From assembly GCA_041618535.1 (NCBI GenBank), contig JBFKFP010000125.1, positions 1-8,599 of the forward strand: a stretch of 8,599 bases of DNA. Direction: 5' to 3'. Positions 1 to 7,600 of the stretch are shown piece after piece; the stretch's first letter is position 1; the number at the start of each line of letters is the position of its first letter. The position numbers and the translations under genes were made by a program. The stretch is from SHLJ01 sp041618535 (lineage in GTDB: Bacteria > Bacteroidota > Bacteroidia > Flavobacteriales > Flavobacteriaceae). Below the pieces are notes generated by a model. That model was not told where the DNA came from. It did not search any database and saw only the letters and a list, made by a program, of their open reading frames with translations.

Positions 1-410
1 ACTACCGAACCATTGGCCGGTTGGGTGTAACTTTCTAAGGCCGCATCATCATTCATATTGTCATTGGTGATCCAGTCGCCGCTAACCGGAGTATCCTCCG
101 TGGTTGTGTTACTATCGTCAACTGCCACCGGAGCGCCATCATCAGTTACCGTGATCGTCACAGTCGCGGTGGAGGTATCCCCATTATCGTCCGTGATGGT
201 ATAAGTAAAGGTATCGGTGCCTACAAAACCAGTTGGTGGTGTGTAGGTGTAATCGCCATTAGGATCTACTGTTACCGTTCCACCATTGGCGCTGGTCGCA
301 TCAAAAGCCGTTACCGTAGCCGGTGCATCACCCTGGTCGTCATTGGTTAGTACATTGCCGCCTACCGCTATGTCTTCCGTAGTCGAGTTACTGTCATCAA
401 CTGCCAGGGG
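1..410 (-). repeat. Tandem 279-nt repeat encoding Ig/cadherin-like (VCBS/Big_9-like) domains
   Basis: A unit beginning PLAVDDSNSTTED (residue 492, base 410) recurs as PVAVDDSNTTTED (residue 585, base 131), a period of 93 residues or 279 bases. The first unit is complete and shows the usual order of this family: AVDD..TTED, a VLTND segment, GGTVTVDPNGDYTYTP, then GFVGTDTFTYTITDDNG and a TVTITV strand. The second unit continues to the window edge but differs after the TTED motif (SGDWITNDNMND), so the copies are not identical. Such domains usually occur in long arrays that act as stiff extenders in surface adhesins. More copies are expected beyond base 1. Confidence 0.85.
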
Positions 411-1883
411 TAATACGTTATCGATTGTATTCACGAATGTAATGCTTGATACATCAGCTTCGGTCACTGTTAGAGTTACCGAGCCTTCGTTCGAACCATC
501 TGGAATTGCATTGGAAGCGGTACTATCTCCAGTAGTGTTTATTGCTGAAAGCGTCCAATTCTCTTCTGCCAACTCGGTAATCGTCCAGCTTGAAGGATAA
601 AGCAGGATAGTTGACAGGTTTGGGTTAATACCGTCATCAACCAGTGAGAAATTAAATTTGACAGAAAAATCAGCTTTACCGTCGTCTAAAGAAGAAATAG
701 CACCGTCATTGTAAATATCCAATTTACCATCTATCACATCAATCGTTGAATTACCGCTGCCCAGAATACCGTCATCATTTTGGTCAATGCTTGAATCTGC
801 ATTCATATCAAGGCTACCGGCAATCACAGTCGTTCCATCAAAGGTGCCAGCGTCCCCGGAATCAATTACTCCGTCATTATTCAGGTCAAGTAGCCCGTCT
901 ATTACACGAATCGGTACTGATGGCGCGTATGCCGTGAATGTGAATGTTTCAGTATCATTTGGTTGAGCATCCTTAAAAACACTTATAGTTCCGGGAATTA
1001 TAACCGCAGCAGCAGACAATGAACGGTCTAACTGACCAACATTCAACTGATCAAATTCATTTATCCCCGTCGTGGTTGGATTATCAGGAATAAAGAAATC
1101 AGTGATCCGCATATGAAAAGGCGATCCTGTTTGAGAACCTGCCGAATTACCAAAGCCCCAGTTTCCCTGGGCAGCAATGTGCCCACCCCAGGCGATGACT
1201 AGTTCCGCCGCGTCTGCTCTAAAAGTTAGCTGAATGAACGTTGCACTGTTGCCATCATAATCAGATTCTAATGCTGATGCCGGTTCAACAATATTTGATC
1301 CCGAGGCAGGGTCAAGAGTGTAAACAGATGTGGCATCGCCTGCAGGATTATTACTGGCATCAACGAATGTACCATTCCAAATGGTAAAAACCCCGGGGGC
1401 CTGCGTTCCTGTCCAGTCCGTACCTGCAGACTGCATGATGGTGTCAGGGGGAATTTGTTCGGTGTCATCAGCGACAGTGTCTGCCAAGCCGGCCTCAACT
1501 GCCGGGTTGATAGGTGTATAGGATCTGTCGTACGTTGTAAGGTAATCCAGGGCATGAGTCCCACCTTGGGATGTATCCCATTCAATTTCAATGGTATAAA
1601 CCTGACCAGGGGTTAATCCACTCAGTTGAGTGTGATATGGAACTGTATCATCTTCCTGATAGTTCGAATTGCTCGTTCCAAGGTTTCCAAACTGCCAATC
1701 GAAATTAAGGTTTGCCCATTGATAAAGTTGGTCTACACTTTGTCCCAATGATAAATTTGGAACTGAAATGATTAGAAAAAATAATAGTCCGAATAAAATT
1801 TTCGGTGATCTTTTGTTGTTAAAACGGTTAGTAATAACAGGAATAGACGCTCTGGCAGGCGCCTTTGAGGTAATAGTACCCAT
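1..1883 (-). CDS. Giant secreted adhesin-like repeat protein (N-terminal 627 residues, runs off left edge)
   Basis: The minus strand is open without a stop from ATG at 1883 to the window edge, giving 627 codons plus two bases. Residues 1-47 look like a signal peptide with a long polar N-region, a hydrophobic core near 28-41 and a likely cut after SLG before QS. Residues about 55-290 form a beta-rich head with motifs seen in large bacterial surface proteins: SGLTPGQVYTIEIEWDT, GGTHALDYLTTYD, AWGGHIAAQGNWG and LDRSLSAAAVI. Residues about 299-488 resemble a prealbumin-like domain (VFKDAQPNDTETFTFT at its start, SSITFVNT at its end), interrupted at 327-402 by three EF-hand-type loops. From residue 492 a 93-residue Ig/cadherin-like repeat begins and a second copy is cut by the window edge. 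It is probably a surface adhesin or matrix protein. The C-terminus, and so the export route and anchoring, is not visible; T9SS is an inference. No other in-frame ATG lies upstream of the signal peptide core, which supports this start. Confidence 0.88.
   Translation of the reverse strand, partial: MGTITSKAPARASIPVITNRFNNKRSPKILFGLLFFLIISVPNLSLGQSVDQLYQWANLNFDWQFGNLGTSNSNYQEDDTVPYHTQLSGLTPGQVYTIEIEWDTSQGGTHALDYLTTYDRSYTPINPAVEAGLADTVADDTEQIPPDTIMQSAGTDWTGTQAPGVFTIWNGTFVDASNNPAGDATSVYTLDPASGSNIVEPASALESDYDGNSATFIQLTFRADAAELVIAWGGHIAAQGNWGFGNSAGSQTGSPFHMRITDFFIPDNPTTTGINEFDQLNVGQLDRSLSAAAVIIPGTISVFKDAQPNDTETFTFTAYAPSVPIRVIDGLLDLNNDGVIDSGDAGTFDGTTVIAGSLDMNADSSIDQNDDGILGSGNSTIDVIDGKLDIYNDGAISSLDDGKADFSVKFNFSLVDDGINPNLSTILLYPSSWTITELAEENWTLSAINTTGDSTASNAIPDGSNEGSVTLTVTEADVSSITFVNTIDNVLPLAVDDSNSTTEDIAVGGNVLTNDDQGDAPATVTAFDATSANGGTVTVDPNGDYTYTPPTGFVGTDTFTYTITDDNGDTSTATVTITVTDDGAPVAVDDSNTTTEDTPVSGDWITNDNMNDDAALESYTQPANGSV
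678..905 (-). other. Triple EF-hand/dockerin-like block inserted in the adhesin's prealbumin-like domain
   Basis: This stretch encodes residues 327-402 of the adhesin. Three 12-residue loops follow the calcium-binding pattern with acidic or polar residues at positions 1, 3, 5, 9 and 12: D333-D344 (DLNNDGVIDSGD, a perfect loop), D359-D370 (DMNADSSIDQND, Ser in place of the usual Gly at position 6), and D389-D400 (DIYNDGAISSLD, Tyr at position 3). The first and third are preceded by VIDG(L/K)LD, so the units look related by duplication. Calcium binding is inferred from the pattern. Dockerins normally carry two such loops, so a three-loop block is more like the calcium-loop spacers found in large surface proteins than a cellulosomal dockerin. 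Confidence 0.7.
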
Positions 1884-2301
1884 CTTTAATAGTTTTTAGT
1901 TGTCTTGTTAGGATTAATAGCATTAATAAAACTTGGGTTTCCGATTATTTAAAACATCAGAAAAATGATTATTTCAATTGGTTAAATCTGTATTACATAC
2001 AACATCTTCTGTTAATGCAATAAGCGTCTTAGCCGATAAATTCGTCGACCTTGATTGATTGAAATAATTAGTTGTTAAATGATCGGTTTGGATCAGGGAT
2101 CCGCAAGAGTGGTGAGGAAATTTTCAGCCCCAGGCTGATTTTAATTTGTTGATTAATAGCATTGCAATGTAGTGAATTCCACTCCAAATTTTTCAAAAAT
2201 GGTCTTTTTTCGACGAAATGAAGAGTTTAAACGTTTTTTGACATTTAAGGTCCAGGGACCTTTTAAATTTAAAAATACGGGATCAAAAGACCAGGGATAA
2301 T
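1884..2301. other. Long AT-rich leader/intergenic region upstream of the adhesin
   Basis: This stretch of about 420 bases has no convincing gene on either strand. It lies upstream of the minus-strand adhesin and presumably carries its promoter, but no exact TAnnTTTG box was found on the minus strand. Two small dyads are visible: TCAGCC at 2124-2129 with GGCTGA at 2133-2138, and AAGGTCC at 2247-2253 with GGACCTT at 2256-2262, separated by only two bases and therefore more like a protein-binding palindrome than a hairpin. A 16-base sequence at 2205-2220 (TTTTTTCGACGAAATG) is nearly repeated at 2873-2888. The bases just before the adhesin start are A/T-rich with no Shine-Dalgarno match, which is normal for this phylum. 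Confidence 0.6.
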
Positions 2302-2337
2302 AAAAAAACCCGTCCAGGAATTGGGGCGGGTTTTTTT
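2302..2337 (-). terminator. Intrinsic terminator of the small lipoprotein gene
   Basis: A 14-bp stem pairs AAAAAAACCCGTCC (2302-2315) with GGGCGGGTTTTTTT (2324-2337), with one G-T pair and an 8-base loop. Read on the minus strand it sits 30 bases after the stop of the lipoprotein gene and ends in a run of seven T. The arms are A/T-flanked on both sides, so it could also stop plus-strand transcription, but no plus-strand gene leads into it. Confidence 0.9.
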
Positions 2338-2367
2338 CGCTATTGAATCAAAATTTAGTAAAAACTA

Positions 2368-2790
2368 CTAAATGCTTTGGGGTTCCGCTGAGGTTAATTT
2401 ATTATCCGGCGCAACTTCCATGTCAAATATCATACATGTGGTCATTTCATAGATCACCTTTTCGTCTTCAACAAAATCATTTGAGACTGAAAACATGATC
2501 TCTCCCGGTGGAAACGAAATCCATGTAGAGGTGTTTCCGGGTAACAGGTTATAAACGAATCCCACAACATTCCCGTTCTCATCCAGGATGTCTAGGTTCA
2601 TTGGAACTGTTCCGTTATTGGTAATACGGGCTTCCGGGTTGGAGCCAACGCAAGGGTCGTTTGCGTCAAGCGAAATATCTTCTAAGTAAACGCTGATTTC
2701 CTGAGGGCTGAAATCCAAAGGTTCGACGCTGCAATTGAATGCGGTTATCGCAATAGTTGCAACTGCAAGAGGTATAAGTAGGCGTTTCAT
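2368..2790 (-). CDS. Small putative lipoprotein of unknown function (140 residues)
   Basis: The protein starts with a short basic N-terminus and a hydrophobic segment ending in TAFNC, so Cys20 is a likely lipidation site, although the lipobox is loose. The mature part is acidic (SVEPLDFSPQEIS) and rich in short beta-like segments. The stretch ARITNNGTVPMNLDILDENGN followed by LPGNTSTWISFPPGE resembles an Ig-like beta sandwich of the kind seen in outer-surface proteins. Three cysteines occur besides none in a recognisable motif: Cys20, one in DPCVGS and one in TTCMIF, and the latter two could form a disulfide. I do not recognise the family. It has its own promoter (box at 2819-2826) and a strong terminator, so it is probably a single-gene unit. 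Being exported and lipid-anchored is likely; any further function would be a guess. Confidence 0.85.
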   Translation of the reverse strand: MKRLLIPLAVATIAITAFNCSVEPLDFSPQEISVYLEDISLDANDPCVGSNPEARITNNGTVPMNLDILDENGNVVGFVYNLLPGNTSTWISFPPGEIMFSVSNDFVEDEKVIYEMTTCMIFDMEVAPDNKLTSAEPQSI

Positions 2791-2818
2791 CAGGTTTGGG
2801 GTTTAATGAAATCTAATA

Positions 2819-2849
2819 CAAATGTAGCTTTCGTGAGTCAATAATACAA
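2819..2849 (-). promoter_or_regulatory. Bacteroidetes-type promoter of the small lipoprotein gene
   Basis: On the minus strand TACATTTG (2826 to 2819) matches the TAnnTTTG -7 element exactly. TTG (2849 to 2847) lies 20 bases upstream, matching the -33 element. Transcription would begin about 22 bases before the ATG at 2790. Confidence 0.75.
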
Positions 2850-2938
2850 GAATTTGCTCGTTTAAATGCCTTTTTTTTCGATGAAATGCATTATATAATT
2901 ATAATTATTTGATTAACAGTGTTTTGTAAAAATGAGGG

Positions 2939-3877
2939 TTACCCTAATTTCGAGACCATTTCTTCGGTCATTTTGGCTAAATCGAAGTCGGGACGCCAAT
3001 TCCAGTGATCCCGGGCGGGACCGTCATCAATCGAATTCGGCCATGAATCGGCAATTGCCTGCCTGAAATCGGGCTTGTATTCAATAGTGAAATCGGGAAT
3101 ATGCTCCTTTATGGCATCAGCCAGTTCCGAGGGAGAAAAACTCATGGCCGCCAGGTTGTATGACGACCGGATCCTGACGCGTTCTGAATGGGCCTGCATG
3201 ATATCAAGGGTGGCCTTGATAGCATCATCCATAAACATCATCGGCAGCAGGGTGTCTTCCTTTAAAAAGCAATCATAGTGACCTTTGCTCAATGCCTTGT
3301 GAAAGATCTCCACGGCATAATCAGTGGTTCCTCCCCCTGGAGGGGTTCGCCAACTGATTATTCCGGGGTAACGGATGCTTCTCACATCAATTGCATACCT
3401 TTTAAAATAGTAGTCACACCATCGCTCCCCCACCTGCTTCGTGATGCCATAAACCGTTGTTGGTTCCATGATGGTATGCTGGGGAGTATTGGTTTTTGGA
3501 GTGGTAGGACCAAATACGGCTATACTGGATGGCCAGAAAATTTTATTTATCAACCCTTCCCTTGCCAGTTCCAGAACATTGAACAAGGAACTCATATTAA
3601 GTCGCCAGGCCTTTTCCGGATCTTCCTCGGCCTTTGCACTCAGCAGGGCGGCCATCAAATAGACCGTATCCGCATTGTGCCTTTGAACAGCAGACCGGAT
3701 TTCCTCCCTGCTTTTCGCATCAAGAATCTCAAAGGGTCCCGATTGCACCACCTGCTCATTCGATTCACGTATATCGGTTGCGATAATTGTATCAGATCCT
3801 TCGGAATCCCTCAGGGTTCGGACAAGTTCGGAGCCGATTTGTCCGCATGCCCCGATGATAAGAGTTTTTTTCTGCAT
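2939..3877 (-). CDS. tdh: L-threonine 3-dehydrogenase (short-chain/extended SDR type, NAD-dependent)
   Basis: It likely oxidises L-threonine with NAD+ to 2-amino-3-oxobutyrate, the first step of threonine breakdown to glycine and acetyl-CoA, in the cytoplasm. The Rossmann glycine motif GACGQIG is at residues 9-15 and an Asp at 35 (IIATD) ends the second beta strand, as expected for NAD binding. The catalytic Tyr-x-x-x-Lys is TVYGITK (Y143, K147), with serines at 117-118 (FWPSS). The stretch SIRYPGIISW RTPPGGGTTDYA at about 167-188 is a hallmark of the UDP-glucose-epimerase-like threonine dehydrogenases described from Flavobacterium frigidimaris and Cytophaga, and the 312-residue length agrees with them. 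The partner 2-amino-3-ketobutyrate CoA ligase (kbl) is not in the window. The alternative, a generic sugar-nucleotide epimerase, is less likely because of the PGGGTTDYA signature. The gene is divergent from the lipoprotein at 4038. Confidence 0.9.
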   Translation of the reverse strand: MQKKTLIIGACGQIGSELVRTLRDSEGSDTIIATDIRESNEQVVQSGPFEILDAKSREEIRSAVQRHNADTVYLMAALLSAKAEEDPEKAWRLNMSSLFNVLELAREGLINKIFWPSSIAVFGPTTPKTNTPQHTIMEPTTVYGITKQVGERWCDYYFKRYAIDVRSIRYPGIISWRTPPGGGTTDYAVEIFHKALSKGHYDCFLKEDTLLPMMFMDDAIKATLDIMQAHSERVRIRSSYNLAAMSFSPSELADAIKEHIPDFTIEYKPDFRQAIADSWPNSIDDGPARDHWNWRPDFDLAKMTEEMVSKLG

Positions 3878-3899
3878 TTCGCTCTGTGTAAGGTCGGAT

Positions 3900-3907
3900 C
3901 AAAAATA
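3900..3907 (-). promoter_or_regulatory. Probable -7 box of the threonine dehydrogenase gene
   Basis: The minus strand reads TATTTTTG (3907 to 3900), an exact match to TAnnTTTG, ending 22 bases before the ATG at 3877. No TTG was found at the expected distance upstream, where the sequence is purine-rich (GCGAAGGGAGGAAGGG), so the -33 half is missing or degenerate. Confidence 0.55.
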
Positions 3908-3971
3908 AAAAGATTTCCCTGCCCTTCCTCCCTTCGCATTAAATAATTATCAACCCTTATACCATTGGCAA

Positions 3972-4005
3972 TTTGCATTCAAACCAGAGATATAACTTAT
4001 ATTTG
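3972..4005 (+). promoter_or_regulatory. Bacteroidetes-type promoter of the 177-residue lipoprotein gene
   Basis: TATATTTG at 3998-4005 is an exact TAnnTTTG -7 element and TTTG at 3972-3975 is a -33 element, with a slightly long 22-base spacer. It lies 32 bases before the ATG at 4038 and diverges from the threonine dehydrogenase promoter. Confidence 0.7.
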
Positions 4006-4037
4006 TTCTTAAATTAAAATTTCCTTTATCCGGTCTT

Positions 4038-4571
4038 ATGCCTTTCAAATTTTCCTTCTTTCTAATTGTAATTTCTTCAGTCTTACTGTTTTCCTGTCCC
4101 GCAGATCTTCAGGTGCAAGAACCCTCATCAACCGATCAGAAAAATACCGATCGGAAAGTGACTGCCAAGGACATCGCCTCCATTGAATACACGGAGTACG
4201 CGCTTAGTGATGCCGCAGAAGTGGTCACCACAGACTGGCTGAAGTTCATAGAACTAAACAACCAGGTGGAACTTCTCAAGCAGGGTGACCTCTCATTCTT
4301 TAGCGATGACCTCACACTTCTTACAGGTTTTCTTAACGATCTTATTGCAGAAATCCCTGAGAAAATAAATGAACCCTCAATCATCGTCAGACTGATCGCT
4401 CTAAAGACCACCATTTATAAACTTGAGGGGTCTGCAAAACTTGAGAAGGAGACCAGGGATGCTCTGCTAAACTCTATAAGGGATGTGCTTATAGCCCATA
4501 CCAACCTTATCTTCCAGATCAATAAGAAACTTGAAAAGGATGCCCAGGATATTCGAAAACCCCGGCAATAA
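4038..4571 (+). CDS. Putative helical lipoprotein of unknown function (177 residues)
   Basis: The N-terminus MPFKFSFFLIVISSVLLFSC is a lipoprotein signal peptide with lipobox LFSC and Cys20 as the lipidation site. After a polar linker rich in Ser, Thr, Asp and Lys (about 21-40) the rest looks mainly alpha-helical: TAKDIASIEYTEYALSDAAE, a second helix with WLKFIELNNQVELLKQGD near 66-83, then LLTGFLNDLIAEIPEKI and two further charged amphipathic helices to the C-terminus (ends KPRQ). Leucine and charged residues alternate as in a helical bundle or coiled coil. No catalytic motif is visible and I do not recognise the family. It has its own promoter. A 100-base gap separates it from the Asp-box protein gene, with no good terminator between, so read-through is possible. 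Lipid anchoring is well supported; any role beyond that is not. Confidence 0.88.
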   Translation: MPFKFSFFLIVISSVLLFSCPADLQVQEPSSTDQKNTDRKVTAKDIASIEYTEYALSDAAEVVTTDWLKFIELNNQVELLKQGDLSFFSDDLTLLTGFLNDLIAEIPEKINEPSIIVRLIALKTTIYKLEGSAKLEKETRDALLNSIRDVLIAHTNLIFQINKKLEKDAQDIRKPRQ

Positions 4572-4623
4572 ATCAGACTTTTCTTACGGCGTTGCCGTTC
4601 ATAGAATATCCTCCTAATTTTTA

Positions 4624-4652
4624 TTGAATCTTTAAAAATTCCTTTATTTTAC
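4624..4652 (+). promoter_or_regulatory. Weak candidate promoter of the Asp-box protein gene
   Basis: TATTTTAC at 4645-4652 resembles the TAnnTTTG box with the last two bases wrong, and TTG at 4624-4626 lies 18 bases upstream. It would give a leader of only about a dozen bases before the ATG at 4672. The match is imperfect in an A/T-rich region, so confidence is low. Confidence 0.3.
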
Positions 4653-4671
4653 GACGCTAAAATTGACGACA

Positions 4672-7600
4672 ATGAAAAAACTATTACCGCTGCTCATATT
4701 CTTCTCATTCTATCTCAGTCCGGCTCAATTTAATGAATCGGCTCCATGGATGGCTGAATTCAGGGACAGGGCTGAAAATGAGAAAATTAAATTCCAGGAC
4801 ATTGTTGATGCCTTTGAGGCCTACTGGGAGACCCGTGATCCAGAAGTAAAAGGAAGCGGTTTCAAACCCTTTATGAGGTGGAAGACCTACTGGGAGACTT
4901 TTGTTGGCAAAGACGGTTACCTGCCAACTTCCGAAGAGCTTTTCAATACATGGCTCGAGGCCGAATCAAGGGCACAATCAAGAAATACCCTGGCCGATGA
5001 AAGCAACTGGACACCGCTTGGCCCGATTGATTTCATCAATCAGTCTGTCTCCTCTGCCAACATAGGGCGGGTAAATGTCGTTATCAAAGACCCGGCAAAC
5101 CCTAACACTTTTTACGCCGGTGCTCCCGCCGGAGGAATCTGGAAAAGCACTGATGCAGGAAGCACATGGACTCCCTTAACCGATGATCTTCCTCAAATAG
5201 GAGTGTCTGGGATAGCGATCGACAAGAACGATTCTAACATAATTTATATCGCCACAGGGGATGATGATAATAGCGACTCCTATGCGGTGGGTGTCTGGAA
5301 ATCGACAGACGGCGGATCAACCTGGTCCCAGACCGGATTAAACCCGTCTAATTCGCCAACAGACATGAATGATATTTATATCCATCCGAACGATTCAAAT
5401 AAACTTTGGGTAGCGACCAATGATGGGGTTTACCGCACCCTGAATGCCGGGGCTTCATGGACCAATACCCTTGTGGGACAAAATATCAAGGATATAAAAC
5501 TCAAACCGGGAGATCCGAACACTATTTATGCTGTTACGCCTTCTTCATTTTACAAATCAACGGACGGGGGTGTGACGTTCAGCAGCGCCGGAACAGGCTT
5601 GCCGGTGTCATCCGGACGAATCGTTATTGACGTAAGCCCGGCAAACCCTTCGGTTGTTTACGCCGTGAGTGTGTTCACTAACTGGGCGTTCCAGGGCATA
5701 TATAAATCAACAGATAGCGGACAAACTTTTACACAAACCGCAGAGACAGACGATATTTTCTTTACCCCTGCCAATGGCGGTACTTCCAGTACCCAGGCCT
5801 GGTATGATCTGTCTCTCGCTGTTTCATCATCTAATGCCGATGAAATCTACGTCGGGAACCTGGATATATGGAAATCTTCAGACGGCGGAGATAATTTTAC
5901 AAGACTGAACGACTGGTTTATCAGAAATGCTGCCTACACCCATGCCGATATCCATTTCCTGCGGTTTTATGATAATGAGCTTTATGCGGGCACAGACGGC
6001 GGATTTTTCAGGTCTTCAAATGGTGGAATAACCTTCACTGATTTCACTGTAGGGATGCAGATCTCACAGTTTTACAGGATCGACATGTCTGAAGTCACCT
6101 CTTCCAAACTGGCGGGGGGAACCCAGGACAATGGTGGATTTGCCTATTCAAGTCAATGGGCCAATTATCACGGCGGAGATGGAATGGAAAGTGTAATAGA
6201 CCCGACTAACGATAATAATTATTACGGCTTTATGCAATTCGGGCAGGTCCTGTTTGTCTCAAACAATGCCGGGCAAAGCGGAAGCTCGGGATACAGCCGT
6301 CCGAGCGGTGAGACCGGCAACTGGATTACGCCCCTGATCGTCAATGCGGATGGCGAGGTATATGCCGGTTATACCAGCCTTTATCGATTTACCGGATCAG
6401 GATGGACACAGGTGTCCTCCACTTTCAACCAGAATGTGGATGCCCTTGAGGCAGACCCATCCAATCCCGACAACATGTTTGTTGGCGTGAATGCAATTTT
6501 AAGAAAGAGCACAGACCGGGGGCAGAACTGGGTGTTCGCAGAAGCATTCCCGAGCAATATTACCTCTATTGAAGTGAATAACAACGACAGCAACCTGGTT
6601 TATGTCACAACCTCAGGGTCAAATGGCGGGGTTTTCAGATCTGTTGATGGCGGAATGACATTTACCGATATAACGGGATCTCTGCCCAGCGTCACCAAGA
6701 ACATCGTGAAGCACAGGCCCGATGATATTCTCAATACCTTATATCTCGGTACAAGCCTTGGTGTTTACCGCTACGATGACAACCTGGGCGACTGGGAAGA
6801 ATTCGACAATAACCTTCCTACAGTCTCGGTTCGCGATCTGGCCATCAACATCACTGATGAGTTAATTGCCGCAGGCACCTACGGTCGAGGGATGTGGACC
6901 AGCCCGCTTCAATCTACCCAACTGGCCCCGGATGATGTGAGACTGATCAGTTTTGTTGACCCTATCGGAAGCGGTTTTACATGTGGCGATCTAACACCCC
7001 GGATTTCTGTTAAGAACAACGGTCAAAACACAATTACCAGCATCGACGTAAGTTATACCGTAGACGGAGGGTCTCCGGATAATTTCACATGGTCGGGAAG
7101 CTTGTCTTCTGAGGCCATCACTACAATCGATCTTCCCACATTGAACCTCGGCCTGGGCATTCATGACCTGGATGTTGTAGTAAGCATTCCCAATGACACC
7201 TTCCCGGGGAATAATGACAGCTCAACAACTTTCAGTGTAAATGGCACAGGGGTGGCCCAGCTGGTCAATACGTTCGAAACCCCTGGTGAAGAGTTGATCA
7301 CATTTAACGAGGGTGGAGGAACAGCACTATTTGAACGTGGCGTGCCAACCGGCACTGTTCTGAACACTGCGGTATCAGGAACCCAGGTTTACGGAACCAA
7401 CCTTGCAGGTGACCATACAAACAACACCAAGGCATTTTTGTTCTCGGAATGTTACAACCTCGATGAGATTGTTGGGCCTGTTCTTAAATTCCATATGGCA
7501 TTTGAGATAGAATTCGACTGGGACCTCGCCTATGTTGAATATACCACCGATGGTGGATTAAATTGGTCCTTGTTGGGCTCTGCAAATGACCCCAACTGGT

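Noticed and set aside
286..600. Plus-strand open frame of 104 codons opposite the adhesin
   Set aside because: The minus strand is continuously open here and encodes recognisable repeat domains; the plus-strand product is low-complexity Ser/Val/Thr as expected from the complement of repeat DNA.
2124..2138. Small dyad TCAGCC/GGCTGA as a riboswitch or terminator
   Set aside because: It is a six-pair stem with a three-base loop and no surrounding conserved elements recognisable as a known riboswitch; by itself it is expected by chance.
3278..3946. 222-residue plus-strand open frame opposite the threonine dehydrogenase
   Set aside because: It lies antisense to a well-supported gene with catalytic and cofactor motifs, has no recognisable domain, and its composition (Cys-, Pro-, Phe-rich, erratic) is that of a shadow frame.
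4586..4598. Possible terminator hairpin ACGGC-GTT-GCCGT after the 177-residue lipoprotein gene
   Set aside because: The stem is only five pairs and is followed by TTCATAGAATA rather than a T run, so it is not a convincing terminator.
4663..4671. TTG start nine bases upstream for the Asp-box protein
   Set aside because: It would only add two Thr before MKKLLPLL, which is a standard signal peptide start at the ATG; no ribosome-binding feature favours TTG.
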